DNA of 64,000 nucleotides, taken from Erythrophleum ivorense. Its lineage: Eukaryota > Streptophyta > Magnoliopsida > Fabales > Fabaceae. Numbering within the stretch: position 1 is the stretch's first letter; each line of letters begins with the position of its first letter. The notes below the pieces were generated by a model. That model made no database searches and was not told the DNA's origin. It saw only the letters and a program-made list of their open reading frames with translations. Shown here piece after piece: positions 23,259-36,700 of this stretch. The stretch covers positions 8,925,280 through 8,989,279 of the forward strand of contig JAIUCV010000019.1 of NCBI GenBank assembly GCA_026724425.1, read 5' to 3'. The position numbers and the translations under genes are program-made.

Positions 23259-26200
23259 ATGGAAAGCGGTGACGATACCAAATCAAAGGTATTACAACTT
23301 ATTGCAATCTCGCTCTGCGATTTCCTTTACATCTCTGCCTTTTTCTTTGATTCTCTTAATGTGAAAGTGTACTTTAATCTTGATTTTTGTTACTCCTTTT
23401 CCCATCCATTTTTTTGTTGCACTAATTTACTAGTGCGAGAAATAGTAGAAGAAGAAAGGTACAAGTTGCTGCTAACATCGGACATCTGTGATTTACTGAT
23501 TTACATCTTTTTCTCGTTCACCTTTTTTTTTTTTGGCTGCTTTCTTTCGAGCAAGGAAGCTCAGAGGTGGACTGGGTAAAAGGAAATAAATCTTGTTGAG
23601 TAGAATAGTTTGGGATTAGGACTTAGGAAATAGAAGTTGAGGAAACCTACCCTAATTTCAGGATTCCTTGTAATGCAGTTAGGGTTCTGGCAAGTTGTTG
23701 TAAATATCAACTAACTTGCTGAACATGGAAATGGAGATGCATTGGGAAGGGCATCGTGTTCCATTTAATTGACTTATATAAATACAACTTAGTTGATCTT
23801 GGCAGTGGTTCATGTTGATCTAGAGCTTTTTCAAAAATCTGTGCCTGATCTTTAAACTCTGTAGTTGAAATTTGCAAAACAATGTGTTAGAAGTTGGAGA
23901 TACTTTTTTTTTTTTTTCCTGCTACAATGTCCAACTTTCCTATTGGAGTTTGTAACTAGAACGCTTGAAATTTGCAAAACAATGTGTTGAGTAGCCGTAA
24001 CTTGTTTAAATGTACCTAGCTTGTTAAATTGCAAAGTTAAAAGCACCCGCATGAGCAGGTGTATTAAGTCCATGTATGAAGACCATTTAGAAGTATAAAA
24101 AGACTAATTTGCACTATCTACTGACTATATGTTTCAAAACAGGTGTTTTAGTGACTGGAAATTGCTCCTTGAATCTCTCTCTTTCACACACACACACATC
24201 TCTGTGTTTCTGTACTGTGTGGTTTTTTTTTTTTTTTTGCTTGGTTTTCATTTTTCACAAACCGTGGCACTTCTATAATTCTCTCAAACCATCTATTGCA
24301 CATGCCTGTGATAGTGCATCTAACTTCTGATTGAATGGATGATTTCCATCCTTATTTTCACTGCTAGTTTGAAAAAAGAAGGACCTAGATTGATCGATGT
24401 GGATTGAGTTCTTAATCATTAGGTAATTTTTTGGCTACAACAAGCCAACGGATATATTACCAAGCAACGAAAGAAGGCAAGAATGATGATATTTTACCTA
24501 AATGTTAAAATTTAAATTTAATCTCCCTATGGCAAAGGTCAGATTTTCTGATAAATTTGACTTGAAACTATAGAATACAGTAAATTGATGTAAAATGAGC
24601 TTAATTATCTTTTGAGCACAGCATCTCTACATCAGATAATTAACATTTTGGATTCATGTCATACCTTGATGGCTTGAACTATGACCGTCATGAATTATAT
24701 CGTTAGTTGAAACTATGATGTAATGTAATAATTTCCCATCTCAAACTTTATGTTTAGGCTTTTGAGTTAAATTGTAATTTGTGCCTTAAAGTTCAAATTC
24801 CGTGTTTCTCATGCCTTGATACTGCTTCAAATGTTGTATTGATTGATGTGTTCTTGATGGGGCACTTTCACTTGTTTCAAGGATTATTACAAAGTGTTGG
24901 AGGTTGAATATGATGCAACTGAGGAGAATATCAAATTAAATTACCGAAAGCTTGCACTGGTTGGTCAGCTATCCTCTATTAGTAGCTCCTGGAGTGGTTC
25001 TCTTCACACTTTTTCATTCTGAAATTTCTTTTTTCTAGAAGTTTTGAGTTATCATGCATCCTTGATTGTGGTGGATTTTTATAGAAATGGCATCCTGACA
25101 AGCACAAAGGTGACAGTGCTGTTACTGCAAAATTCCAAGAGATTAATGAAGCTTACAGTGGTAATTCTAAATTCTTTCATGTAACAATAAAATATTTTGC
25201 ATCCTATGTCTTTCCTCATTCAAAGCATGTAATTCAGTATGCTCCATCCTTTTGACTCCCATGATCTCTTTTAGCATTTAGAGTCCCTGGAGATCCACCT
25301 TTTCTATCCATCTTTGACACAAGCCCAAGCAAGTTCACAATATGCCATCATTTGATTGTAGAGGACAAGTGATTGTAAACATAACAATTGTAGTCCTTCA
25401 TTCATTTGGATTTGAAATGGAGCCTATCTTAAGGTTGTGTGGCACTCTTGCTCTTGATTTCCCATTGTTTTCTTATTATTTCTTGCTGATCCCCTTTTGT
25501 CCTGAACTAGTTTCAGGAGCATGTAAACCTACTTTTTTCCCTAGTGGGAAGTTTAGAGCAAGGGATGGCAATTTCAAACACATCATGATAACACAACTCA
25601 AATTCAACAAATATAATTGAGAGAAATCCAACTAACATAGCGTATATGTGTCATTTTTAACTAACTAAAATCTTGGATGATCAGCTTATTTTTTGAGTAA
25701 AATACTTCCCCGTCTTTCAGAGATTGTTTAATTACATGGTCCTCCCTTCTATCTTGAAAATACTCGCAAACGTCTCTTAAAAACCAAGAAACACACTACA
25801 TGTAAACCCAATTTTAGATTTAAGGGATCTGTTTAGCCCCATTTTTTGGTGGTCAAAGACCCAATGTCACATTCTCTGCTAAAATATACTTCATTAACCT
25901 CTATATATGTTAGACCCCTTTTATTTGCAAACAAATGGAAGATTTGTGGCTGGTGGCAATGTGAAGAAGTCTTCTTAATGTCATAAATCTGCCATTTGCC
26001 TACAAATGAAAGGAAGCCAACACATGCAGAGATGAATGAAGGGTGATTTAGTCCAAGAAATATGCCATTACGTCTTTTCAACACCAAAAAACAGAGCTTA
26101 ATGGATCCCTTACGTCATATCCGAATTTGGTTTTAGTTGTTGTGTGTTTTTGGGTTGTAAGGGAGGGCCATGTAATCATGGTCTTGCTATTGTTGACCTG

Positions 26201-26698
26201 AACTTTACTGGAGAATCCAATTTTGATCCTCTTCCATAATTAAAAACTGATAAATAGATGTGCAAGTCATGGTGTAAATTTACTCTGCAGCCATATACGG
26301 TTGGACTTCATTCTGTATTTTTTTCCTCACATATGGTTCAGAAAATAGCAAGCTGTTGTTTTTGAGTGATAATCTTGGATTTTTGCTGATTATAGTACTC
26401 CTTTGTCATTTCATAGTGTTGAGTGATCCTGCCAAACGAATTGAATATGATTTAACTGGAATCTATGAGATTGACAAGTATAGCTTGCAGGTATGGAATG
26501 TAAATTTCGTTCAAAATATAAATTATTTAGTTACATTTTGTATGATTGTCTCACTGGATTTTAAACAATGAACACTACCAGCTGTAAGCTAACCATTGGT
26601 GGAAACATCTCATTGCAACACAGGAATATCTTGCCAGATTCAAAGGGATGATACTTACCTGCAATGGACTTGGCATCAATCACACTCAAATATGGTAA
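23259..26698 (+). CDS. Small J-domain (DnaJ, type III-like) co-chaperone, five exons
   Basis: Exons read 23259-23288 (MESGDDTKSK), 24882-24959 (DYYKVLEVEYDATEEN...), 25085-25160 (KWHPDKHKGDS...), 26417-26490 (VLSDPAKRIEYDLTGIY...) and 26624-26698. All have GT/AG borders and consistent phase. The product is about 110 residues, nearly all J-domain. The HPD tripeptide that stimulates Hsp70 ATPase is present in exon 3 and helix IV is intact. The C-terminal IDKYSLQEYLARFKGMILTCNGLG matches a plant family of very small J-proteins I recall from Arabidopsis. The last codon is ambiguous. Read-through gives W then TAA at 26696-26698, but GTAATT at 26695 could also be a donor to a further short exon I could not find. 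Localisation is probably cytosolic or nuclear, as no targeting signal is visible. Confidence 0.85.
24960..26416 (+). other. Introns 2-3 of the J-protein gene; intron 1 is 23289-24881
   Basis: Intron 1 (1.6 kb), intron 2 (24960-25084) and intron 3 (25161-26416) contain T-rich splice tracts and no recognisable nested gene. Short runs occur, such as (CA)n near 24186-24198 and poly-T at 24223-24238. A tataat-like, pyrimidine-rich leader (about 23040-23258, with CTCTCTCTC near 23094) precedes the start codon. Confidence 0.6.
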
Positions 26699-28545
26699 TT
26701 GTTTATAATTTTTCTATGTTTCACCTTTCTTTCTGTTCTCTCTCTCAGTGTAGGATGGGGAAATATTGATATTATTCACCAGGCACAATGTCTGTGTTGC
26801 CACCAAAGCACCATCCGTGAATGCATGAGCAATGTCAAAATGACCTCTCCTCCCCCTCCCCCCCACCCAAAAAAAAAAAAATTTCTTGTTTTGTCTCTCA
26901 TGGAAACTCAAGAATTAGAGGAAAGAAATCTGTATAATATGTTCATTCCAAGTAATCACATCACCTTTATATTTTTAAGCCTAAGTTTTACTTTATAGAT
27001 TCTAAAGTTCAAACATCTTAAGTTGTGATTATGTATCTCCAAGAAAAGCTTTAGCCATTAAGTGAAAATGCGTAACTATTGTTGGAGCCCATATAATTTA
27101 ATATCACCTCACAAATGATGTTTTGTAGCATGTTGCTGTGCTTAAAGAAATTGACACTTCGGATGAGTTCTTTTTTTTTTTTTGGGGGGGGGGGAGGACT
27201 TGTTATCTGAACATCAACGTACCTTGTTCATAAGGTTATTGTTCAAGTCTTGGTGATGTACGGCAATTGATGTTCAGGTTGCATGTGAGAGAGGGGGAAG
27301 GATCCAGATCATCTTCTGTTGATAGGTTGTTTTTGTCTCTGCCCCTCTTTAAAATCAAGGGTACTGCCAATTTTAAAAATCAGGTGAGAATCCATTTCAG
27401 GGAGTGATAGGCACAACGCCCCTGCTGTTTTTCTAAGGCTGTGCTATGTTGGAGTCAAGAAAGGAAGCTGGAAATTGGAGAGGAAGAAAATAACAATGTG
27501 TCTAGATTCTAGAGTTTATTATGTCCAAATATGATTCTATTTTCCATCTGCCTTTTTTTTTCCTTTTTGGTAGGTCCATCTGCCCTATTTTTCTCCTACC
27601 AATTATAGCCTAACAAAACCAGCATATCTGGATACCAAAGGGAGTGTTTGTAATAGACTTGACAAGGATTGAGCCGGTTTCAACAGTTTCTTTGTTAGAT
27701 TTTTAAATTATTTGTAAGATTACGGTTAATTAAATGGGGAACAAGATTTGGGTCATTTAAGATCCACAAAGCATCTCGCATTGGAATCTGTCATGAGGTT
27801 TTATCTTTGGTTGACCCCTTTGGAACCCAAGGTATGGTTTTTATGTACGTTATGCTTTTTTAACTCAAGATCTTTTCCTGTCCATAAACCTTTTATTCCT
27901 TAATATTCTTAAACAAATAATTTCCTTCTTGATTCATCAATAAACCTCGGAAACATCAAAACAATAAAGTTACTTTTTGCAGAATCTGTTCAAAGCCCAA
28001 AAAGGCCCTAACTTTGATTTTTGCTCGCCTTTCCTAAAGGCCCAGACCAAATATGTACTTTAAATGAATCTGCATTCTGTCTGCTGTTCGATTCTTTTAT
28101 GCTACATTCAGCTTTAACCCTAGCAAAACGAAATTTCAATCTTTTTGATACAACTGCACAACAACTCATACGACCACACAACTGAAGGTTAGCTCATTGT
28201 AATTTTTAAGTAGTTTAGTCATCTTGGCAGGCAGACATACTTTGGGGCTCTGTTTGGTGTTGGAATTGCTCTAGGGAAAAGGTCAGAATCCTGAAGAGTA
28301 GTGAACATAAATGGGTAAATGAGCTCAAGTTGGATACTTGGTTGTTTTAGCAGTTAGCGCAAAAGAGGTTATAATGTTTTTGTTAAGCTTTTGAGAGGAT
28401 AAAAGTGGTACGGAAAAGTTGTCTTTGTATGCCAACTGCTGCACCAAGGTGCAGTGGAAAATCAAATATTGCTGGAATTCAAAAGTCACTTGGTAAAATG
28501 TAAGTAGTGGCAAACTGGCAGGTGACGTTGCCTCTTTGCTGGCTG

Positions 28546-29050
28546 TAGGGATGATCATGGTTAGGGTATGGATAGGATACTATAGTCCCCATTCTTGGAT
28601 CCATATTTAACGGGTAAAAAATTCCCTATCCCAATTGAATCCTTGAATCCTCAGATCCGGACTCAGACCCAAACCCTTTTACCAAAAATATTTCAAAATG
28701 AACAAGTTTTTCTCAAGTTGAGACTGATGTGCATAAAATTGTTCATGTAAAATCACAACAAAAGAATAAATTGTCTCAAACAAATATTAATATAAGCTAA
28801 AACCCGTTGAATGCTATTTGTATGATTTTTTTTAACCGTTTTATTATATTATGTTGATTAATTTATATAAATATATGTATAAATATGAATAAATAAATAA
28901 ATATACACTACAAGTTTGGGGTGGAGTGGGTATCATACTCCTTGGGCCCAAACGCAGATCCTTAAAATATCCATAAAAATGCCAATGTTGAAATCTAAGC
29001 AGGTAAGTTTTACAGGTACTCATAAGATATGGGTGTTTTGCTCATCTCTA
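28546..29050. mobile_element. Non-autonomous TIR element, probably hAT-like
   Basis: The left end TAGGGATGATCATGG and the inverted right end TAGAGATGAGCAAAA match at 10 of the first 12 bases. The 505-bp interior has the reiterated ggtatgggta/ggatcc-rich and aaataaataaata text common in plant hAT-like MITEs, and no open frame. The flanking 8-mers (gctggctg and gccaacag) match only at four positions, so a target duplication is not shown. Confidence 0.5.
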
Positions 29051-30952
29051 GCCAACAGTGTCTGTAATCTGGGTTAGATATAGGCTCAGTTCTATCAACA
29101 TCCAAGAATGATGGATTGGGATTTTTTCTGGTTTGAGGCTATGCATGCGAAAATATGGTCCAGATATGAGGTTGTGCCAATCACAAATAGTTTTTGTGCT
29201 AAGATGAAGGCCAGAAGATACTGAATCTGCTATGCTCTATAACCTGATCTTAACTAGTGATTAATTTAGGAAAGATAATTAGCATAAAACAGTATTTACC
29301 TATTGAGGTGATGAATGATGTGCAATAAATGATCTCTTTGTATAGAATCATATGAAAGATTATCTCTGAGAAAATGTTGCAAAAATTAACAAAGTTGAGT
29401 ACTTGTTAAAACAAAATGTAAACTTACAGAAAGGTATCATAGTTGAATGAGGATAGGCATGGTTTATGCTTAGTTGAATTTGTGAAAAACCATCAATGCT
29501 GTAGTGGATGTTATAACTGTTTGGTTATTGGCTATTGCAAAAGCTTAAGCTAATAGAACTATAAAAGACCAAACTGTGGGTGTGTGAACATGCATGTGCG
29601 TGCATGCACTATTATTGTTATTTTTGTTCTTCTTGTTATTGTTACAGGCAATCACATTTTCTCCTTAATCTATTTGTGCAATTGCAACCCCCTCCCCCTT
29701 TTTTATTTTAATCTTTCTATTTTGAGTACATAACTCTGGGATGTATTAGTTAGTTTGTAATATAATGTTCCTAGCAGAACCTCTTTCCATATAGGGGGCT
29801 TACTTTAATCAGAGTGCTTAACACATGACATTTATGTGATCCATTGCATGTAAGTGCATGAGAAATTGGTACAATGTATAAAAAGTGGGAACGCACTTGA
29901 CCCAATCTTCTTTTACTAAAATTTTTAGTTTTTGCCCACCCATTTTGTCTAATATATCCAATTCAAATTATTTTAGTGTTGTTTTCCTATCTGGTGGGAC
30001 TTTGCAACTGTACCAATAAATTAGGGGTAATATAATATTAAAAGATCATAAGAGATATTTCAACTGCACCAATAGATTAGGGAGAAAAGTGCAAATAATC
30101 GTTCTACAACTTTTTTTCTTAAGTTGGTGATGGCTTGAATTCTGAAGATCATCTTTTAATTATTGTAAAATTGTGTGGGTTGATTTATGATTCCAGTAAA
30201 ATAATGCAGGTCACAACAATTGACCGAAAGCATTGAATCCACCGATAAATAAGGTTTGACTTTGACTCTGTTTCAACTAATTCTAAGTTTCCTTGATTTG
30301 AACTTTTGAACCAGCTTGTGGGTGTTTCTCAAACCGAATTCTGAGGAACATATTTGACAGGGATACTAATATCAGCATAGAGTTATGAATGAGGATACCT
30401 AGAAAAATTGATCTGATTGCATTATATTGTTTAAGAATTGCAGAATACATCAATATTCGTTTTGTATAACTCTACTCATCATTAAAATGTAAGATAAGAA
30501 TATGTTACCATGTGGACCTTTAAGTCCTTATACACGTTTTCTTCCATGCATCTTCCCTTTTAGTTTGTTGGAATGATAGGTTAATATGCTGCTTTGGTGA
30601 ATGTATTCATGGGAGGATCAGAATGTGTTGAACAAATACCTGATGGAGCACCCTAAAGCAAGGGGACACAAATGGCTTATTGCTTTCTGGTATGTAAACC
30701 TGATAAACAGAAGCGCTTATTAAAGACTTATATTTGAAAGGTAGACTGTATTGAGCCTTAAAAATGAAACTCAACATATTTAGAGAGTTGAGTTTCTTTG
30801 TTAGGTTGATGATTGTACAACCGAGAACTAGGGTTGGAAAAATTGCTAGAAGGAAATGTAGAGAAGTTATTAAAAAATAGAAACATGATTTAATTTGTTT
30901 TGATATAGAATTTAAGAGATCCTACCTTTTCATTTTAGTATTAGGGGGCGTG

Positions 30953-31195
30953 GGTACGTTTAGATGAGAATTGAGAGGAAGGGAATGGAAATTATATATA
31001 TATATATATACATATATTGAGTTTCTTTGATTTAGATTTAAATTACTATTCTTTTCTTTTCTTCTCATTCATTTTCTTCAATCTAAACATATTGAAGGAG
31101 GAAAAATATTCAATTTAAATTTAAATAATATATTGAAATTAAAATTTCTCTTTCTTTTCTTTTCCTTCCAATTTCCTCAATCCTAACATATATTT
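30953..31195. mobile_element. MITE-like block with inverted GTTTAGATTGAGG-type segments
   Basis: A plus-oriented TTTAGATGAGAATTGAGAGG at about 30958-30977 is mirrored by minus-oriented versions near 31045-31095 (cttctcattc...caatctaaac) and 31147-31190 (ccttccaatttcctcaatcc). This could be one MITE with a second one or a partial duplication inside it. Target duplications were not identified. Confidence 0.35.
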
Positions 31196-32041
31196 ATGGA
31201 CTAAGAATATAGAAAATAAAAATTAGGTTGAAATAAAATTTTTAGGATTCATTTGTTATGCTAGTGTCTTGGATGCCATAGTATAAAGTACCAATGCATG
31301 AAAAATTGTAATTTTAAGATTTTCGGATTTGGTAAGACAATTGAAAGTTGTCAAAGAAATGATACTTCCAAAAGTTATTAAGATTGGAAAATTTAAGGAT
31401 GAGATCTTTATACTTTGTGTGGCAAGACTTGCCACTTTTTTGGTATCTTGGTTGAAATCATGCATTTTGGATATGGGTGTACTAAACAGATATCTCAGTT
31501 GTTTTTTAATATTCAAAATACTAAAATAAAGAGAGGTAGCTTCTTATCTTCTGTAATAAAACTTTGCCTTGTATATTCAAACTAGATGGTTTTGATTGTA
31601 GAGGGCCCATATGCCACAACATATTTTTTTTGCTTCAATTCCAAATGTGTGTGTGTGTGTGAAACAAAATAAATGAAATATAGTTACGGAATATTATATC
31701 AAATATTACTGCTATTAACTTCAATGTGGATCTTTGTTATGGGTGAGAATCTTGAATCATAAAATGTCAACATATGACCTGGTAAAATAGTTTTAGTCAT
31801 CAACCCACAATTTTTCTTTAATTGTGGCTTATGTCATGCTCAATTATTTATATTTAGTAGAAATGTTTATGGGTAGTTGAAATTGAAATAATGAATAGAA
31901 GGGTGTTCAAGAGCCCACAGAATGCATTGTCAACATTTATGCTAGGACAAAAAAAAGGTTTATGAACTTAGGTTCATAGAATGAAACCTAAGAGATACTA
32001 TATAATTGGGAATTAAAGTATTACTGAAAACACCATTGGGT

Positions 32042-32073
<32 letters not shown>

Positions 32074-34148
32074 CATATCTCCTGGTCACGATCAGTGTAG
32101 AGATCTCTTCTTGCATATGTTTGATGTAAGGGCATCTGTTTGCTTTTGTAAAGATTTTGTTTGGGGGTCACATTCTACTTGAATTATTGGCATAAACTAA
32201 TTCAAAAAAGACAATCTTGAAGTAAGATTGATGAATAAATTTTCAACTTTTAAAAGATTCTTTTTTTTTTTTTTTTTGAGATAGCTACCTCAACGATGTA
32301 TCTAAATTTTTTAAAGAATAGATTACAGATTTTTCATGAAATTTGGTTAAGTTATGTGATATCCTTAATATTTCAAATATAGCATTCAATTCTGGTTGAC
32401 ATTTGCAAATTCCTTTTGATTAATTTTCTATTAATGAAATTAACTTTTCGTGCAATATGTGTTCCTTTTGCAAATAAAATTATTTAGACATCATTATTGT
32501 CATATTAAAAATAAATTTTTACTCTTAGGTAAGAGTTTAACATTAATTTAATTATTTTTTCTCTTATATTAAAAATAAAATTATTGTTATGTTTTCAAAA
32601 AATTAAATTCATTGGTAAAGAATAAATTAAAGGGGATTTTTGCAATTATGTCAAATACGAGGAGAATCTGATTTTTTTAATTATAATTAGAGTAATATGA
32701 TATGTAATTTAAACCAATTTTAAAAGAGATAAATGTCATTGACTCTCTTTTGACGTATATCAAGAGTGACATATATTATATTTTTTCCTTTTTTTTTTGG
32801 GGTTAGCTTTAATGCATCCCTTCAGCTCCTGTTAAGGACGTTCTTCGCTGATCTATTAGTTAAAATCTTTAAAATATTCATACAACTAGGAATGCAAAAT
32901 CAATCACCATTCATTAAATATATAATTTTGTGATACTTTACAAACGTAATAGAGTTTGATGGTAGAATTTAAAAGTCCAAACAATTATCATCTCGTTGTT
33001 GGATTTTCAATTTAATTTTTATGAATAATTTATTTTATTATATTTTTATCTAAAATTTAGTGTTAAATCAAATAGTTTGCTAACTTATGGTGCCATTTAC
33101 TTGCACTTTAGATTTTTCTTTTAAGCTAACAAATTATTAAAGTTGGTATTAAATTTAAGATGGAAATGGAACGGAAAGTCTATGTTATAAGTAATTTAAT
33201 CATAAAAGAACTAAATTAAAAAGAAAAATTATTTGTCAGATTAAACTATTTTTTTAGTAATGCTTTTTTGAGCCATTTTAAAAATAATACTCGAAATAGA
33301 TTAAAGAGCCAACGAAAGTTGGTTTAATTGATAAAATCTACTTACATTTTCTAAAGACGATTTTTTTTTTGGGTTATGAGAAGCTGCTTTAAAAAAATTG
33401 ATTTTAACAATTACAGCAAAACTTATAAATTTAAATTACATGTAAATAAATGGTTTTGAATTTTATTGATTTTATTTTTTATACACTTTTAAAAACAGTA
33501 TTTTAAAACGTGTACAATGCGAGGTTTTGTTCTATTTTCTAAAATTCAGAATAGCTGATATATATAGTGTAGAGAAAACTAGAATAACATTTGGATATAT
33601 TGCAACAACTTTTCCATTAATTTATTTTTTATAAAAAAGATAATTTTTATAAAATATAACACGTATTTTATTCTTGATATGATAATAAAAATAATTAAAT
33701 TAATATTAAATTATAATATATAAAATTATACTTTTATTATTAATATGATAGTGAGAATAATTAAATTTTTTATTTTATTTAAAAATAATAATTTGGCCCA
33801 CCCAATTAACCCCCCACCACAGCTGTATTTCCTGCCTTCATTAATTTTTTTTCGCCGTTTTAATTTCTGCATTCATCTTTGACCAGAGCATATCAAATAT
33901 CAAGTAAAAGAGGAGTTTGTATTTAACTATTAAGAAAATGGAAAAATATTTTAATATAGCCTGAGAAATGGAGAGATAAGAAAAGAGAAATTTCATTGAT
34001 TCTAGAATCTGAAGTTCCAACCATTTATATAGAGAGAGGACCAGATTTTCATTATATACTTAAATCTGAATATTGAAAAATATAAATTATAAAATTCGAA
34101 TTTTCTCACATATTGTGGTAATCATACATAACTTACTGCCACACAGGT

Positions 34149-35006
34149 CAGGGACAGATTTAAGAGGGCAATGGGGTGCTTGGCCCCAGATTATAATTTT
34201 TTTTATTTTTTTTATTTCTTCATTTTAGGTTTTAATTATAGATTTTACTTTTTTGTGTTGGGAATTTTGTTTGTTTCTTTTTATTTTTAGGTCAAATGTT
34301 TGCTTTTGGAAATGAAAACAACTTTTTTGATATTTAATTTAGTTGTAGGTTTGTTTTGTAAAGAGTCACAACACTTAAACAAAGTGACTTAGGATTTTTT
34401 TTAAAAAAAAGTGATAATATTTATTTATTTTTCATTTTATGTCTTTTCAATTTTTTAAGGTTTATTATTTACTTTTACAAAGTAGAGTGAAAATTTTGGT
34501 CATGGCAAGAAAAATAAAGTACTGCTATAAGTATCAAGCTTGTGATTAAAATTAAGATATTTTTCGGTCTTGTAGATTATTTGATTGTCAATATTAACCT
34601 GTATTATTAACTCATGAGGAAAAGTAAAATATCATTATTATTTGATTATTGTTGTTAACTTATATTTTTTTATAATAATATAAGAAAAGTGTTTATTATG
34701 AAAAAACCTACAACTATTAATAAGTCTTTTTTTAAAAAAACTTACAATAAGCAAAAAAAAATTTAATCATAAATATCGTAAAAAATGTTTAAAAAATAAA
34801 AAATAATAATTTTCTTGCAAAATACATAATTATTTATATCAAAAAAGATATTGCTAAAAATTTTATCATAAATTATAAATAAATTTTAAGACAAAAAAAT
34901 TGCTATCCTTAACTTTAGTAAATTACAAAAAAATCTTACGCATATATTTTTTAACTTAAAATTTTTATATACTCGAACATTTTTCACAATCCTGAATCCT
35001 TCACTG
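34149..35006. mobile_element. Non-autonomous hAT-like element with 8-bp target duplication
   Basis: The left end CAGGGACAGATTTAAGAG and the inverted right end CAGTGAAGGATTCAGGA share the CAG...GATTYA(A/G)GA pattern known from plant hAT-type MITEs. The flanks acacaggt (34141-34148) and gcacgggt (35007-35014) match at 6 of 8 positions and differ by two transitions, as an aged 8-bp duplication would. The interior, about 860 bp, is AT-rich with no open frame. Confidence 0.6.
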
Positions 35007-35493
35007 GCACGGGTATTGATTATAGTAAGAAAATTAAAATATATATATATTTCAAAGAGAATTACTTATCTTATACCTGGGAAGAGAGAAATTTCCATTT
35101 CCATTGATACCAAAACCGAATTTCCATCCAATCCGCTTTTTGGGCAGCAAAAAAGTAAAAAGGATAATATAATATTATATTATATGCTGCGCTTCAGTAG
35201 GTTTAAAGAAAAAATAAAATAAAATAAAAAAGAGGAGGGCGCCGTTTAGATACAGCAAATGTCGCCTCCACTGTCTTTAGCCCTATTAAAAAAAAAGTGT
35301 CGAATAAATAACAACAAACCCCCCTTGACCTCAGGCCAAGAAAAAAAAAAAACTCATGACCCACCAAACCCATTGACTGCGAAATTACAACAAAGCCATC
35401 GTAGTTTAACCTTCCATCCGTAGGTGTGGAAATTTTCTCGTGCGAGAAAATGAGAGAAAGAGAAAAGAAAAAAAACGGGGAATGGATGGAGAT

Positions 35494-36096
35494 TCAATCA
35501 GAAGAAACAAACAAGCGAATGTGATCGAGAAACGTCAGATTCTGAGGCCTATCTTTGCGCTTCACATACCCTCGCGCCTCTTTCTCGGAGTAACACCCGA
35601 ATCCCCTCTTCCCATTCTTCTTCCACAGCTCCATCGCGTAGCTCCTGTGCGCGTAGTACGCCTCCGCCGCGCACGTTAGCACCGACAATCCATCTCGACG
35701 ACCAACACCACCACCATTATCATCGTCCTCCTTCGATTCAAATTCCTCCTCTTCGCCACCGCCGTCGCTCTCCGCAGGAATCGGGATCAGCGCCACCGGA
35801 AGGCGCTCGTAGTGGCCGCGCGTCGTGCCTTCGAGTTCGTCCATTCGGGCGAGTCCTCGGGTCGACACGGAGTACAGTTCGCCCCGGACATGGTGACCCG
35901 ACCCGGGGACGTTGAGGAGGAAAGGGACGCGGTAGGGCCCACAGACGAGGGGGTACTTGTGTGCGGTTCGGAAGGCGCCGACGAAGGCGGCGTCGCCGGT
36001 TTGCATGAGATCTTGGAGGAGGTTGTGGTTGGAGAAGCCTCGCTTCAAGGTTCCATAGGTGAATATGAGGGTTCGTTCATCTCCTTCTGCTACCAT
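35494..36096 (-). CDS. Gamma-glutamylcyclotransferase-like (AIG2-like) protein, 200 aa
   Basis: A single-exon frame from the ATG at 36094-36096 to TGA at 35494-35496. The GGCT-fold signature YGTLKRG is at residues 14-20, followed by the GPYRVPFLLN strand region and RGELYSV. MDELEG (residues 85-90) follows, with Glu89 at the place where this family has its catalytic acid. The C-terminal AYYAHRSY...LDHI part matches plant proteins like Arabidopsis At3g02910. These enzymes release 5-oxoproline from gamma-glutamyl amines or peptides in the cytosol; the exact substrate is not predictable. An acidic Gly/Glu/Asp insert (about residues 109-134) looks like a disordered loop. The coding region is GC-rich compared with its surroundings. 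Confidence 0.9.
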   Translation of the reverse strand: MVAEGDERTLIFTYGTLKRGFSNHNLLQDLMQTGDAAFVGAFRTAHKYPLVCGPYRVPFLLNVPGSGHHVRGELYSVSTRGLARMDELEGTTRGHYERLPVALIPIPAESDGGGEEEEFESKEDDDNGGGVGRRDGLSVLTCAAEAYYAHRSYAMELWKKNGKRGFGCYSEKEARGYVKRKDRPQNLTFLDHIRLFVSSD

Positions 36097-36260
36097 TTTC
36101 TCTCTCTTCTGGTTGCTTCAGTGGGTAGAGAGAGAAAGGGAAAGGGAGGAAGGAGGCAAGTGTTTGACGTAGTGAACGAGGGAAAGAGAGAGATGAAAGA
36201 TGAAAGATGAGATGGGAATGAGATATTTGGGAGATCGAGAGACTCTTGTTATGGAAGAGC

Positions 36261-36272
36261 CCTTATATAATG
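36261..36272 (-). promoter_or_regulatory. TATA box of the GGCT-like gene
   Basis: On the minus strand the sequence reads CATTATATAAGG, about 165 bp upstream of the start codon. The leader between is rich in CTCTCTTT, a common plant core-promoter/5'-leader composition. The position fits a transcript starting near 36230. Confidence 0.65.
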
Positions 36273-36700
36273 GGATTGGGCGAGTCCTCTTTACAATGAG
36301 ATTGGGAGTATATCTTAGGGAATTTTTCTTAGGATCGCTTGGTTAGCTGCGCTATGAACATCTTTTTTTTAATATAAATTATATAATGTTTATTATATTT
36401 TTTATTTTATTTATTAAATTATTATTTTAATTATTAATTATTTTTTAAATAAGAATATAAAAATTATTTTTTATTTTAATTATTCATGTTTTACATTATC
36501 TTTTTTTTTACGGCATTTAACCAAACGTTTGATCGGTTGAATAACAAGTTTTTGATTTTAAAATATTTCAAGTTTAAAATAGTAAATAAAATAATATGTA
36601 AAACTTTTAATTTTGATAAAATTTTTTTCGAAAAATAATTAAGCCTAAACAATAAAGTGTGAAAAAATAAAAGTTAGGCTTTTGAGTTCCATTCTGATTT

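Larger units (their letters stand above)
26700..34148. other. Long non-coding interval with scattered small transposons
   Basis: I see no coding region in about 7.4 kb. Recognisable items are the TIR element at 28546-29050, the MITE-like block at 30953-31195, and microsatellites: (TA)n about 30995-31012, (GT)n about 31646-31661, (AT)n about 32043-32066. There is also a T14G12-type homopolymer junction at about 27174-27195. Around 32320-33780 the DNA is extremely AT-rich. Confidence 0.6.

Noticed and set aside
35812..36210. Plus-strand open frame of 132 codons over the GGCT-like gene
   Set aside because: It is antisense to a well-supported family protein and results from high GC content.
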